Positions 18,089-27,982 are shown, numbered from the stretch's first letter. The stretch: 55,065 nt of DNA from an uncultured Lentisphaeria bacterium (GCA_934661755.1 CAKUJM010000016.1:1-55065); one strand, 5' to 3'. Notes: a model not told the origin generated them from the sequence alone. Program-made: numbers and translations.

Positions 18089-19087
18089 ATGAGCTGTCCA
18101 TTTTTCAAGGGCGTCAACTGGGGATTCAGACTGACCAGTGTCAATGGCTATTTTTCATCCGAGGCCGCACGGGAGGAGGCGCGGAAAATCGCCGGACTGG
18201 GGATCCAGTGGGTATGCCGGAACTGCATTGTCATGCAGGACACCTTCGCCAGCGTCCGGCAGTACCGCGATTTTTCGCGTACGCCGGGAGATGACGAGCT
18301 TTGCGACATCATCGGCTATCTGCATCAGCTTGGGATTCAGGTCATGCTGCGTCCGATGATCGAGTGCCATGACGGCATGCAGCGCGTCCACATCAATCTT
18401 CCGGAGTGTTCGATCTATCCGAATACGGTCGATTACCGGAAGCTATGGTTTGAGAGCTACGCGGAGCTCACGCGGCACTACTGCCGCATCGCCACGCGCT
18501 GCGGTTGCGAGGCCTACGGGATGGACAGCGAGCTGAACCAGCTGGTCCCCTATACGGAGTACTGGATGCCGGTAATCGAGACCGCCCGGAAGCATTTCAG
18601 CGGCCATCTGACCAGCTCGTTCGTCGGCTGCCACCAGTATGCCGGGCTGGTGGCGGCGGAGCCAAACCACTGGTTCTATGCATTGGATTCCGTGGGATCC
18701 AGCATGTACTCGCCGCCGCATGGCCGCACCCGCGACGCCAGGGAAATGGCAAAAATGCTCTCGTATGCCGTAGAGGAGAACCGCGCCTTCGCCAATGCCT
18801 ACAAGGGCGGCAACTACTATTTCGGGGAGTGCGGCTGCTGTTCGGTGAAGGATGGCGCCCAGTTGCCGTGGTCGCCGAAGGGCAAGACCATATACGACGG
18901 CGAGGAGCAGGCCAACTACATGTCGGCGGTCATCCAGGCCTTCTCGGCGGAGCCATGGTGGCACGGGATGTTCTGGTGGGATTGGGATGAGGGTGTCAGT
19001 GACAGTAAGCTGCACTTTTCCATCGACGGCAAGCCGGCGGCGCAGATCATGAAGACGTGGTGCGCCGGCAATGGCGAGGGCAATTGA
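18089..19087 (+). CDS. GH113-like glycoside hydrolase
   Basis: 332 residues, no signal peptide, predicted TIM-barrel hydrolase of clan GH-A. The N-terminal KGVNWGFR, the VMLRPMIECHDG strand, the acid/base candidate Glu148 (YGMDSELNQL) and the nucleophile candidate Glu247 (YYFGECG) fit the pattern of GH113 beta-mannanases. Assignment is from motif resemblance; the substrate is not proven. The lack of an export signal suggests it cuts oligosaccharides inside the cell after uptake, consistent with the symporter gene downstream. A weak AGGG ribosome site precedes the ATG. Confidence 0.75.
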   Translation: MSCPFFKGVNWGFRLTSVNGYFSSEAAREEARKIAGLGIQWVCRNCIVMQDTFASVRQYRDFSRTPGDDELCDIIGYLHQLGIQVMLRPMIECHDGMQRVHINLPECSIYPNTVDYRKLWFESYAELTRHYCRIATRCGCEAYGMDSELNQLVPYTEYWMPVIETARKHFSGHLTSSFVGCHQYAGLVAAEPNHWFYALDSVGSSMYSPPHGRTRDAREMAKMLSYAVEENRAFANAYKGGNYYFGECGCCSVKDGAQLPWSPKGKTIYDGEEQANYMSAVIQAFSAEPWWHGMFWWDWDEGVSDSKLHFSIDGKPAAQIMKTWCAGNGEGN

Positions 19088-19096
19088 AAAAGGGAG

Positions 19097-19219
19097 TCTG
19101 GATTTGTGAGGCTGGCGTTTTTGCGCCATAATGAGGAATCTTGAGGGAGCGTACAGGGAGTACGTGACCGAAAAAAGGCGAAATCATGGCTCAGAAGAGC
19201 CAGCCTCGCGGCTTCAGGA
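19097..19219 (-). repeat. Cloverleaf-type inverted-repeat element upstream of SSF symporter
   Basis: Terminal arms TCTGGATTTGTGAGGCTGG (19097-19115) and CCAGCCTCGCGGCTTCAGGA (19200-19219) pair imperfectly. Inside are three hairpins: TGGCG/CGCCA near the left arm, GCGTAC/GTACGT in the centre, and TGGCTC-AGAA-GAGCCA near the right arm. The element fills the gap between the GH113-like gene and the symporter. Its right end leads into AGGAAGGAA, the ribosome site of the symporter. Confidence 0.75.
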
Positions 19220-19226
19220 AGGAATC

Positions 19227-21557
19227 ATGGCTTTCATCAATTGGCTCATCGTGCTGGTTCCGCTGGCGGCGGTATTCGGAACCGCGTTCCATTCACGCAA
19301 ATACGTCAGGGACGTCGCGGACTATCTGGCCTGCGGACGTGTCGCCGGACGCTATGTCATCAGCGTCGGTGACATGAGCGCCGCCCTCTCCGTCATTTCG
19401 TTCGTCGGCTTCTGCGAGCAGTACTACCAATGCGGAATGGCAATGAATTTCTGGAACTGCATCGGCGTGCCGATCGGCCTGTTCATCGCCTTGAGCGGCT
19501 ATTGCGTCTACCGCTTCCGCCAGACACGATGCCTCTCCGCCGGGCAGTTCCTGGAGCAGCGGTACAGCCGGTCCTTCCGGATCGTCGCCGCATTCATCCG
19601 GACGATTTCCGAGATGGTGACCAACGCAATTGGTCCGGCGGTCGCGGTGCGCTTCTTCATCTACTTCCTCGGAATTCCCCACCGGGTGCCATTGTTCGGC
19701 TACCAGATCCCGACCTACGGCATCCTGGTGGCGCTGCTGCTGGTCATGGCGCTGGCAATCGTCTGGCCGGCCGGCCGCATCTCGCTGCTGGTGACCGACT
19801 GCCTCCAGGGGGTTATCAGCTATCCGATCTTTGTGATCTTCATCGTCTTTATCCTGACCAACATCTCCTGGTTCAACGACGTGGCGCCGGTGATGCTCGA
19901 CCGCGCACCCCATGAGAGCTTCCTCAACCCGATGGATCTCAAGGGACTGCGCGACTTCAACCTCTTCGCGCTGTTTGTCACGCTCACCAGCACCATCCTG
20001 AACCGGGCCGCCTGGATCGGGAATGACACCTCCAGCGCGGGACGGACTGCGCATGAGCAAAAGATGGCCAATATCCTCGGGACCTGGCGAAACGGCTTCT
20101 CCATGTCGATGATGACCCTGCTGGGGATCTTTGTGATCACCTTCATGCTCTGCGGGCGCTTTGCGACGACGGCCCATGAGGTCCGTCTCAGCCTGTCCGA
20201 ACAGGTCGGCCAGGAGGTCTTTCCGAAGGATGCGCAGCTGCGCGGCACGATCAACGCCAATCTCGGCGAATTGCCGGTCGCCCGCCACACCATCGGCGTG
20301 GATGCGCCGTATTCGCGCGTCAGCAACCCGGATACGCCGTTCCTGGACACTGCCTTGAAGACCATCCAGCAGTCCGAAGCCGAAAACGGCAACGCCAAAT
20401 TCCAGGAATTCCGCTCGCTATACTATCAGATGATGATGCCGGCAATGTTGCGGAGGATCCTCCCGCCAGTCCTGGTGGCGCTTTTCACCCTGCTGATGAT
20501 CATGCTGCTGCTGTCCACCGACGACAGCCGGATTTTCAACGCCTCCAGCACCCTGATCCAGGATGTGATCCTGCCGTTCCTCAAGGCGCCGATGAGCATG
20601 GCGGGGCATCTCAAATGCCTGAAGCTGTGCTCGTTGGGCGTCACTGTATTCTTCCTGGTGGTGTCGCTGTTCTTCTCCCAGCTGGACTACATCAACATGT
20701 TCATAACCATCATGTGCGCGGTCTGGCTGGGTGCCGCCGGGCCGATCATGGTCGGGGGGCTGTACACCAGATGGGGGACCACCTGTGGCGCGTGGTGTGC
20801 GCTGCTGTTTGGCTCCGGCTCGTCGCTGTTCGGACTGTTCTGCCAGCGCAAGTGGGCCGACCTGATCTACCCGTGGCTGGAGGAATGCGGATACGTCGAG
20901 CCGGTGGCGGCATTCCTGAAAACGGCCTCGGCGCCATTCGGGCAATATGTCGTCTGGGAGATGAACGCCATCAAATTCCCGATCAACTCGATGGAGATCT
21001 TCTTCCTCTCCATGCTTGCCGGCGTCGCTGCATACGTCATCGGATCGCTGGCCACCTACAGGAAGCCCTACAATCTGGACCGGCTGTTCCATACCGGGAT
21101 CTACAGCGACGACGATGGCGAACGCGTCTCGGCCAGGCCCCGTCTGTCGATCCCCGGCTGGATCTACACCCGCCTGATCGGCATCACCCCGGAATACACC
21201 AAGGGCGACAAGGCCATCGCCTGGAGCGTGTTCATCTACACGCTGATCATCTCCTTCGGAATCCTCTTCTGCGGCGTGCTGGTCTGGAATCTCATCTCGC
21301 CCTTCAGCAATCATTCATGGGCGGTCTACTTCTTCATCACCACCGTGTGCATCCCGCTGGTCATCGGCAGCGTCTCGACCGTCTGGTTCTTCATCGGCGG
21401 CATCGTTGATTTGCGCGCGCTGTTCCGGGACCTGGCCGTCCGCATCGCCAATCCGCTTGATGACGGGCGGGTGGAAGGGCAGGTGGCCCTGGGCGACAAG
21501 GCGCGGTTCGAGGCCATCGAAAAGGAACTCAATGAGAAGGACAGCCACAACCCATGA
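19227..21557 (+). CDS. Sodium:solute symporter (SSF family)
   Basis: 776 residues, long for the family, with about 14 or more hydrophobic segments and a soluble loop around residues 330-400. The N-terminal DVADYLACGRVAGRY region resembles the SSF motif near the first sodium-binding helix. Probably takes up a sugar or related organic solute with sodium. The ATG at 19227 has a strong ribosome site (AGGAAGGAA, 19216-19224). An in-frame ATG at 19131 would begin inside the repeat element and is rejected. Its stop overlaps the start of the aldo/keto reductase gene (ATGA). Confidence 0.9.
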   Translation: MAFINWLIVLVPLAAVFGTAFHSRKYVRDVADYLACGRVAGRYVISVGDMSAALSVISFVGFCEQYYQCGMAMNFWNCIGVPIGLFIALSGYCVYRFRQTRCLSAGQFLEQRYSRSFRIVAAFIRTISEMVTNAIGPAVAVRFFIYFLGIPHRVPLFGYQIPTYGILVALLLVMALAIVWPAGRISLLVTDCLQGVISYPIFVIFIVFILTNISWFNDVAPVMLDRAPHESFLNPMDLKGLRDFNLFALFVTLTSTILNRAAWIGNDTSSAGRTAHEQKMANILGTWRNGFSMSMMTLLGIFVITFMLCGRFATTAHEVRLSLSEQVGQEVFPKDAQLRGTINANLGELPVARHTIGVDAPYSRVSNPDTPFLDTALKTIQQSEAENGNAKFQEFRSLYYQMMMPAMLRRILPPVLVALFTLLMIMLLLSTDDSRIFNASSTLIQDVILPFLKAPMSMAGHLKCLKLCSLGVTVFFLVVSLFFSQLDYINMFITIMCAVWLGAAGPIMVGGLYTRWGTTCGAWCALLFGSGSSLFGLFCQRKWADLIYPWLEECGYVEPVAAFLKTASAPFGQYVVWEMNAIKFPINSMEIFFLSMLAGVAAYVIGSLATYRKPYNLDRLFHTGIYSDDDGERVSARPRLSIPGWIYTRLIGITPEYTKGDKAIAWSVFIYTLIISFGILFCGVLVWNLISPFSNHSWAVYFFITTVCIPLVIGSVSTVWFFIGGIVDLRALFRDLAVRIANPLDDGRVEGQVALGDKARFEAIEKELNEKDSHNP

Positions 21558-22516
21558 ACCATATCCAATTGCAAGGCACTTCGCTGCAGGTCTCGGAGGT
21601 CTGCCTGGGATTGAGCCAGATCGGCCTGGACAACTCCGTATCCGGGGCATTTGACCTCCTGGATGCATTCCTTGACGCCGGCGGCAATTTCCTGGACAGC
21701 GCCAGGATCTATTCTGACTGGGAGCCAGGCGAGCATGGGCGCAGCGAGCGCATCCTCGGCGACTACTTCCGGCTCCGCGGCAACCGCGATCGCTTCGTGC
21801 TGTGTTCCAAGGGCTGCCATCCGCGCATCGAGTCCATGGATGTGCCGCGGGTTTCGCCGCAGGCGTTCGAGGAGGACTTGGACGCCACGCTGAAGGCTCT
21901 GGGCACCGACTGCATCGACTGCTATCTGCTTCATCGGGACGACCCGTCGGTGCCGGTGGAGGTGCTGCTGGCGGCTTTCGAGCATGCGCGCCTGGCCGGT
22001 AAGATCCGCGAGTATGGCGTCTCCAATTGGTCTGCGGAGCGCATCGGGGAGCTTGTCCGCCTTGCCCGTCAAAGCGGCTGCCGGGGCCTCCGGATTGACC
22101 AGGAGATGGTCAATTTCGGTTGCATGAGCCACAATCGCCTCGCCGATCCCAGCATGAGGGTCTGGGACCGCCAGTATCCCGAGGTCATCCGCGACGCCCG
22201 ATGCGCGGTGATGGCGTTTTCCGGCCAGGCGGGGGGATTCTTCCACCAGGTCTGCGGCGGCGTCGCCCCGCAGGACGCCAACCCCTTTTACAACACTCCG
22301 GAAAACCTCCGCCGGGCCCGTCAGCTGAAAAGGCTGTCGGAACAGACCGGCCTTTCCCTGACTGCGCTGCTGCTGCTTTATCTGCGGCAGGCGCAGTCGT
22401 TCCAGGTCATCCCGATTGTCAGATGCCAGGATTTGGCGGAGCTTGAGGTCATCAAGGAGGCGTTGAGCCACATGGCCACGACGGTCGACTTCGGCGGATT
22501 GCGCGACTTCGAGTAG
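21554..22516 (+). CDS. Aldo/keto reductase
   Basis: 320 residues, NADP(H)-dependent oxidoreductase fold. The catalytic tetrad is visible: Asp48 and Tyr53 (FLDSARIY), Lys86 (LCSKG) and His127 (YLLHRDD). The C-terminal cofactor-binding region is less typical. In this setting it may reduce or oxidise a sugar intermediate, which is inference. The 4-nt ATGA overlap with the symporter implies translational coupling. Confidence 0.88.
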   Translation: MNHIQLQGTSLQVSEVCLGLSQIGLDNSVSGAFDLLDAFLDAGGNFLDSARIYSDWEPGEHGRSERILGDYFRLRGNRDRFVLCSKGCHPRIESMDVPRVSPQAFEEDLDATLKALGTDCIDCYLLHRDDPSVPVEVLLAAFEHARLAGKIREYGVSNWSAERIGELVRLARQSGCRGLRIDQEMVNFGCMSHNRLADPSMRVWDRQYPEVIRDARCAVMAFSGQAGGFFHQVCGGVAPQDANPFYNTPENLRRARQLKRLSEQTGLSLTALLLLYLRQAQSFQVIPIVRCQDLAELEVIKEALSHMATTVDFGGLRDFE

Positions 22517-22596
22517 ACGGCTGGCTCATTCTTCCTCCTCCACCCTCATTTCCCATGAAATTGTCAATCCCGCGAACAATCATCACAGGAACGCCC

Positions 22597-25500
22597 ATGT
22601 GCCATAAACTGATCCCCGCGCTGATTGCAGCTGCCGCCATGGCGGTTTGCGCCCAAATGCTGCGCATTGACATGGGCGCCAATGCCCCCCTGGATTTCGA
22701 AAACGGCCCCGGGATCTCCATCCGGCATTGCGAATGGCTGCCTCAGCCCGAACATTGCCTGACCTTCAACAAGGAAACCACGGGCCAATGGCGGGAAATC
22801 ACCTTCACGGTCATTCCGCGGCAGGAGGCCGTGATGGAGCTGATCCTGATGACGGCGCGCCCCGGAGAACAGGTGCTGGTCGATGACGTGAAAATCAATG
22901 GCGTCGGCGTGGAAAATGGCTCATTTGAGGAAACGGGCGCGCATGGGCCCGCCCGCTGGTGGTGCGAGGAAAAGTATCATGGCGGCATTGTCACCAGCGC
23001 CGATGCCTCTGACGGCAGGCTGTGCGCGCGGCTCTTCGGCAATGCCCGGCTTTCCCGGAAAATCCGCCTTGACTCCGGCAGGAGATATCTTTTTTCGCTG
23101 AAGGCCAGGACCCCCGGCAGGCTCGAGGACATCCCGGTGGATTTGGACGGGTTCCTCAATCGTGCCTATGCCGACGAGGTGGCCGGGGACAACGCCGGCG
23201 GCTGGACAGACCAGGGGCCGGAGCAGGATCTGCGCAATTTCCCCGCCGAGAGCCGGTACGATGGCGTCAGCTTCCGGCTTGCCCCGCCCGGCAGCCGCAA
23301 TGCCGTCGCGGTCTTCGACTCAAGCCATTGTCCGACTGGCCTGGCGCAGCTCCGGCGCGATTTTGGCGCGCCGTACCCCTCCGGGAAGTATCTCTATGTA
23401 CTGCATACCGCGGCCTGGGGGGATCTGCCGGAGGGCGAAGCCGGCGCCACCGTGAGCGTCACCCTTGACACCGGCGAAGTCATCACCCGCGACTTCACCG
23501 GAAAGCGGGAAATTGCCGACTGGACCTCCACGCTTTCCCTCCCCAATGGCAAGATCGTCTGGCGTGGCCGCCAGGCCGGCGGGTCTGCCGCGGTGCTGTA
23601 TCTGAGCGCGGTGCCGCTGGGAAATGTCGGCGGAAAAGTCAAAAGCGTCCAGTTCTCTTCCACCGGCAGGTGCATTTGGATTCTGCTCGGGGCGTCAATT
23701 TCATGGCAGGAAGTCGATTTTTCCCTTCCCGTCGACCGCAGGTTCACCGCCGATGCCGAATGGAAGGCAGTTGATCTCTCGGATTTATGGATCCGGGAAA
23801 ATTCCGCGCTGGACTTCTCGCAGCTGGTCCCCGACCTCCCCGCCGGCCACTACGGGCGGCCGATGATCGGTCCCAACGGCACCCTGGTGTTTGAGGATGC
23901 CCCGGAGGTTCCGGTGCGCTTTCTTGGCAACTTCGGCGGAGTCGTGGCGGTATACCAGCTGCGCAATTCAGATCTGCCTTGGGAACAGCGGCGGCGGATG
24001 ATCGACGATTTTGCGCGGCAGCATCGCATGCATGGCTATAACCTGTTCCGGATGGGCGCGCTCATGGATCTGGGGACCTTCCACAGCAACACCGAGTACA
24101 TGAAGATCGTGCCGATGAGCGAGGAGCAGATTGATTTCCTGGACTACCTCGCCTACGCCATGAAGAAAAATGGCGTCTATCTCTATCTGGATCTGGGATG
24201 CGACGGACTGCGGTGGAACAATGCGCCCCCGATATCGCAGGTCAAGGCCGGCGCGTTGCTCGGCGAGCAGGAGTGCCTGGAACATTGGAAGGACAATGCC
24301 GAGGCCATCCTGAACCACGTCAATCCATATACCGGAATTGCCTGGAAGGATGACCCGATGGTCCTGTGCACCCACCAATTCAATGAACAGGCCACCAACG
24401 CCATCATCCAGATCGAGCACGCCGGCCAGCTGCCGGAGCGCATCCGCCAGGCGCTTCTTGACCGGTGGCGCCAATGGATGCGCGACCACTACGGCTCGCC
24501 ATCGGCGCTTGCCGGATGGGGGCTGGGCAGCGAAGTCCGCGGGGATTTTTCCAACCTCGGCATCCCGTCCTTCCAATCCGGGAAGCTCGGCGCCGAGTTC
24601 AGCCGTTTCTTCATGGCGGCATGCACCGCGCACGAGGCGTGGTGCAACGAAATCATCCGCGGCACCGGGAGCAGGGCGCTGGTCTCCGCGTACAATTCGT
24701 GCATCACCATGGGGGCGATGGCCGCCCGCTGGCAGCACTCGGAGGTGATCTCCAACAATATGCATATCGGCCATCCGGTCGGCTATGAGTCGTCGCCCAC
24801 GCCATCGGTCCCCCAGACCAGCTCGATCCGGGAATCCACCGAGGGCTCCGCCTTCTGCTACTCCAACCGCGCCCGTGCGCTTGACCGGCCGATGATCCTC
24901 TCCGAATACAGCCAGGCGTTCTGGAATCGCACCCGCTACGAGTGCGGCCTGCTCACTCCGGCGTATGCCGCATTGAACGGCTATTCCGGGATTGTCTGGT
25001 TCGCATACGGCGTCAGCCAGAAAAGCCAAGCGAACTACCAGCGCGGGCTGGATGCATTCGAAATGACCCGCTCGCCAATCTGCCGCGCATCGGCGGCGCT
25101 GTCGTTCTTCCTCTTCCGGCGGGGCGATGTGAAAATGGCGCCGCACAGCATCGAGCTGGCCATCCCCAACCGGTATCTGGATGAAAATGCCTCCCGGGCC
25201 ACCAGCTCGATCCAAAGCCGCATCTCGCTGATCACCCGCTATGGCACGGCATTCACGGAATTGCCGCCACATCCCGGTGTCCCCGGCTTCGAACCCACCA
25301 TGCGCATTGAACCGGATGCCACTTCACGGGTCAATTCCGGGCAGCTGTTCTCCACCGCCGGGCAGTCCGTCGGCGGAAAATTCAGCCTGGCAAAATTTGT
25401 CCAGGAACTGAAGGAACGGCAGATCCTGCCTCCGGACAATCTCACCGACCCTGACAACGGGGTCTATCAAAGCGAGACCGGCGAAATCACTGCCTATGGG

Positions 25501-25965
25501 CAGGAAGAGGTCATGACCGTGACGACGCCCAATACCGAGGCCGCCGCCGGTCCGGGCGGCGTCAGGCGGGAACTGGGGCGCCTGGCCTTCACCAGCAGCG
25601 TGCCGTCCACGGTCTCCGCCAGCTCGCTGGACGGACGGCCGCTGGGGGGAAGCCGGCATATCCTGATGCTGTTCATCACCCGCGAGGCGAATTCCGGCAT
25701 GCTGGTCTCCGGAGATGAGCGCATCATGCGCAATTTCGGCGGCAACCCGATCCTGCTGGAGACTGGCCAGGCCGACATCTCGCTGGAGCACGACGGCCAA
25801 TTGCAGTGGAAATGCCACGCGCTGGCGCTAAATGGCGAACGAAAGGAGGAAATACCCGTCGTCATCCGGGATGGACGCATCGAGGTGTCCATCAATACCG
25901 CCACGCTCTCGCATGGGCCCACGCCATTCTTCGAGCTGATCGCCAGGCCGCCGGAATCCCGATGA
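22597..25965 (+). CDS. Large secreted glycoside-hydrolase-like protein
   Basis: 1122 residues. A signal peptide (CHKLIPALIAAAAMAVCAQ) follows the ATG at 22597, which has AGGA 7 nt upstream. An ATG at 22555 in frame gives no better signal. The N-terminal about 430 residues look like beta-sandwich, carbohydrate-binding-like modules (VDDVKINGVGVENGSFEE). A TIM-barrel-like region spans about 440-860, with candidate catalytic acids Glu597 (HQFNEQ) and Glu770 (ILSEYSQ), an arrangement typical of clan GH-A. I cannot place it in a numbered family. Likely acts in the periplasm or outside on a polysaccharide. Confidence 0.72.
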   Translation: MCHKLIPALIAAAAMAVCAQMLRIDMGANAPLDFENGPGISIRHCEWLPQPEHCLTFNKETTGQWREITFTVIPRQEAVMELILMTARPGEQVLVDDVKINGVGVENGSFEETGAHGPARWWCEEKYHGGIVTSADASDGRLCARLFGNARLSRKIRLDSGRRYLFSLKARTPGRLEDIPVDLDGFLNRAYADEVAGDNAGGWTDQGPEQDLRNFPAESRYDGVSFRLAPPGSRNAVAVFDSSHCPTGLAQLRRDFGAPYPSGKYLYVLHTAAWGDLPEGEAGATVSVTLDTGEVITRDFTGKREIADWTSTLSLPNGKIVWRGRQAGGSAAVLYLSAVPLGNVGGKVKSVQFSSTGRCIWILLGASISWQEVDFSLPVDRRFTADAEWKAVDLSDLWIRENSALDFSQLVPDLPAGHYGRPMIGPNGTLVFEDAPEVPVRFLGNFGGVVAVYQLRNSDLPWEQRRRMIDDFARQHRMHGYNLFRMGALMDLGTFHSNTEYMKIVPMSEEQIDFLDYLAYAMKKNGVYLYLDLGCDGLRWNNAPPISQVKAGALLGEQECLEHWKDNAEAILNHVNPYTGIAWKDDPMVLCTHQFNEQATNAIIQIEHAGQLPERIRQALLDRWRQWMRDHYGSPSALAGWGLGSEVRGDFSNLGIPSFQSGKLGAEFSRFFMAACTAHEAWCNEIIRGTGSRALVSAYNSCITMGAMAARWQHSEVISNNMHIGHPVGYESSPTPSVPQTSSIRESTEGSAFCYSNRARALDRPMILSEYSQAFWNRTRYECGLLTPAYAALNGYSGIVWFAYGVSQKSQANYQRGLDAFEMTRSPICRASAALSFFLFRRGDVKMAPHSIELAIPNRYLDENASRATSSIQSRISLITRYGTAFTELPPHPGVPGFEPTMRIEPDATSRVNSGQLFSTAGQSVGGKFSLAKFVQELKERQILPPDNLTDPDNGVYQSETGEITAYGQEEVMTVTTPNTEAAAGPGGVRRELGRLAFTSSVPSTVSASSLDGRPLGGSRHILMLFITREANSGMLVSGDERIMRNFGGNPILLETGQADISLEHDGQLQWKCHALALNGERKEEIPVVIRDGRIEVSINTATLSHGPTPFFELIARPPESR

Positions 25966-25981
25966 CGGCTTGATAAAAGCT

Positions 25982-26033
25982 CTCCACGGACGTGTGGCAG
26001 CCGCGCCCGTGGAGGGGAGGCGGCCCGGCCGCC
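25982..26033. terminator. Hairpin pair between convergent hydrolase genes
   Basis: CTCCACGG (25982-25989) and CCGTGGAG (26007-26014) form an 8-bp stem. Directly after it GGCGGCC-C-GGCCGCC (26019-26033) forms a second palindrome. Both lie in the 79-nt gap between two convergent genes and could end transcription from either side, though no T-run follows. Confidence 0.45.
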
Positions 26034-26044
26034 CCGACGTGCAT

Positions 26045-27820
26045 TCAGTTCTGCGGAGGCGACAACTTCAGAATTGACGCCGATGGCATGGCGAGGCGCG
26101 ACAGTCCGGATTGGGGGAGGGCAAATGGAAGCGTCTCGCCTTGGCAGTTTCTCAGCCATGCCGTGGTGCCGGGGGCAAGCTGCAAGTCCGCGATTACCTC
26201 ATCCCGCCCCGTTGCATTGACCACATAGGTGGTACCGCTGAAATTCCCCGGCGCGAACCGCACCATGAAGCCGCCGCCGTATGCCGCCGCGATGCGCTCC
26301 CGCTCCGAAAATGCATAGACGACCGGGTAGTTGTGGTCGGGATAGCAGGGCGTCAAGCTGGATTCCAGCAGCAGCCGTCGGTGTCGGATGAAGAATTTCA
26401 GCAGGAAATCAAGCATCCGGCGGTGGTCGTCCGGAAGCTCCCGCAGACGGACTGAAATCTGGGGAACGCTGAACATCACGCACAAAAGCTGCAGCGCGGC
26501 ATTCTGGACCTGGTAGTCGGTGCGCCATTCAAGCATGTCGGAGTGCACCGCCGTCGATCCCGAAGTCAGGCGCAAATTGATGGTCCGCCGGCGGTTCCCC
26601 TCCTGATCCGCAGGGCAGTCTGCCGCCCGGAGCATGTTGCCGTATTTCCGGATCGCGGGACCGACGTAGCATTGGCGGAATTCGATCAGCGCGTCGGGAC
26701 GGCACGCCCGGATGGCGGCGCTGACGTCCATCATCAGCCGATCCACCGCCTCAGGAATGGTCGGGATGTCCCGGCTGCCCATGCCATCCGCAAGCGCGGG
26801 ATCCTCGGTGCATTCAGTGAAGGTGTTGATGAAATCCAGCTTCAGGCCGTCGATCCCGTAATCGCAAATCAGGCGCCGGCAACATCCAATGACATATTCC
26901 CGTACGCCGGGGAAGCGCGGATCGAGCACTCCGGCATTGGATTGCTCAAACAGGAAACAGCCGCGGAACTGCTCGTACATGCCGGACTGTCGTCCGATGA
27001 ACGGGACCGCGAACCAAAGCATGTATTTGAGTCCAAGTGCCTGGACTTCACGCACATGGGCGGCAAAGTCCGGGAAGCGCCTGGCGGACGGGCGCCACCT
27101 GCCGCAGGCGATGGGGCCAAGCGTGTTGTCGTCGTTGTCCCAGCCGGAGTCGACGATTACGGTCTTCATGCCGAGCCGCGCGGCCTCCTCGCATTCCGCC
27201 CGGACCGAAAAGTCGTGGACGTCATGATGATAGCTGTACCAGGTGGAATAGAGCGGCTCCCGGGCGGCTTCCGGAACCGGCATTGCCCGGTATTCCGGGA
27301 ATGACTCGTACCATGCGGCAAAGCCCCGCACCGTGTCCGCAAAGAATTTCCTGCGGAGATCCAGGCGGATCGAGCCGCTCCAGCCCTGTCGTGCGGCCTC
27401 CTTCCGGCGAAATAGCTTCAGGATGAAATGCAGCGAACAGTCCGGCTCGCAGATCCCGCCGTGGAATTCCACGACGCGCATCGCATCCGAAAAGGCGGCG
27501 GCGGCGGTACACAGTCCCTCGCGGTTGTGGAACACCATCTCCGGAATCTCGTCCGCGATGGAGAAGACCTGGCCGCTGCACCAGTCCGCAGGCAGCTCTG
27601 CGCCGCCCTTGTGGGCGGTGGTCCAGCAGTTGATCGTGTCAAGAAGCGGAAGATTCCAGTCGATGGTCAGCTCCGGCAGCGCGATTGCCTCCGTGGCGGA
27701 CAGGGAAATGTCAAGCTGCCAGAGACCTTCCGCAATGGCCTGGCAATTGCTCCGGAAATCCCACCGGGTTCCCTCCAGGCCGCCAATGCAGAATTCCGTG
27801 ATTTCGGTGTGTAGCTTCAT
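26045..27820 (-). CDS. GH36-type alpha-galactosidase
   Basis: 591 residues, no signal peptide. An N-terminal beta-rich region (about 1-180) is followed by a TIM barrel. Motifs of the GH36/melibiase group are present: VIVDSGWDND, the nucleophile Asp329 in GIDGLKLDF, and an acid/base candidate at Asp401 or Asp405 (RAADCPAD). It would remove alpha-galactosyl residues, consistent with galactomannan breakdown if the GH113-like gene is a mannanase (inference). The start has a good ribosome site (GGAGGA). It is convergent to the large hydrolase gene and sits 162 nt after the flavin reductase gene, probably on its own transcript. Confidence 0.85.
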   Translation of the reverse strand: MKLHTEITEFCIGGLEGTRWDFRSNCQAIAEGLWQLDISLSATEAIALPELTIDWNLPLLDTINCWTTAHKGGAELPADWCSGQVFSIADEIPEMVFHNREGLCTAAAAFSDAMRVVEFHGGICEPDCSLHFILKLFRRKEAARQGWSGSIRLDLRRKFFADTVRGFAAWYESFPEYRAMPVPEAAREPLYSTWYSYHHDVHDFSVRAECEEAARLGMKTVIVDSGWDNDDNTLGPIACGRWRPSARRFPDFAAHVREVQALGLKYMLWFAVPFIGRQSGMYEQFRGCFLFEQSNAGVLDPRFPGVREYVIGCCRRLICDYGIDGLKLDFINTFTECTEDPALADGMGSRDIPTIPEAVDRLMMDVSAAIRACRPDALIEFRQCYVGPAIRKYGNMLRAADCPADQEGNRRRTINLRLTSGSTAVHSDMLEWRTDYQVQNAALQLLCVMFSVPQISVRLRELPDDHRRMLDFLLKFFIRHRRLLLESSLTPCYPDHNYPVVYAFSERERIAAAYGGGFMVRFAPGNFSGTTYVVNATGRDEVIADLQLAPGTTAWLRNCQGETLPFALPQSGLSRLAMPSASILKLSPPQN

Positions 27821-27982
27821 ACGGTCCTCCAGATGTGGCGCGTCGCAAGCCCGTCAAGGGCATCGCAGTTTTTTTTTGTGACAGCTTGGTGAAAATGCGG
27901 GCGCATGCCGACTTGCGCTGGGAAGCATTGGCGTCAGAACCGGTCAGAAAAGGTGCGAAAAGCCGCGGATTTTGATCCCGGT

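Noticed and set aside
27870..27879. A T-run after a weak hairpin read as a terminator on the plus strand
   Set aside because: No plus-strand gene ends there, and the arms pair over only 4 bp.
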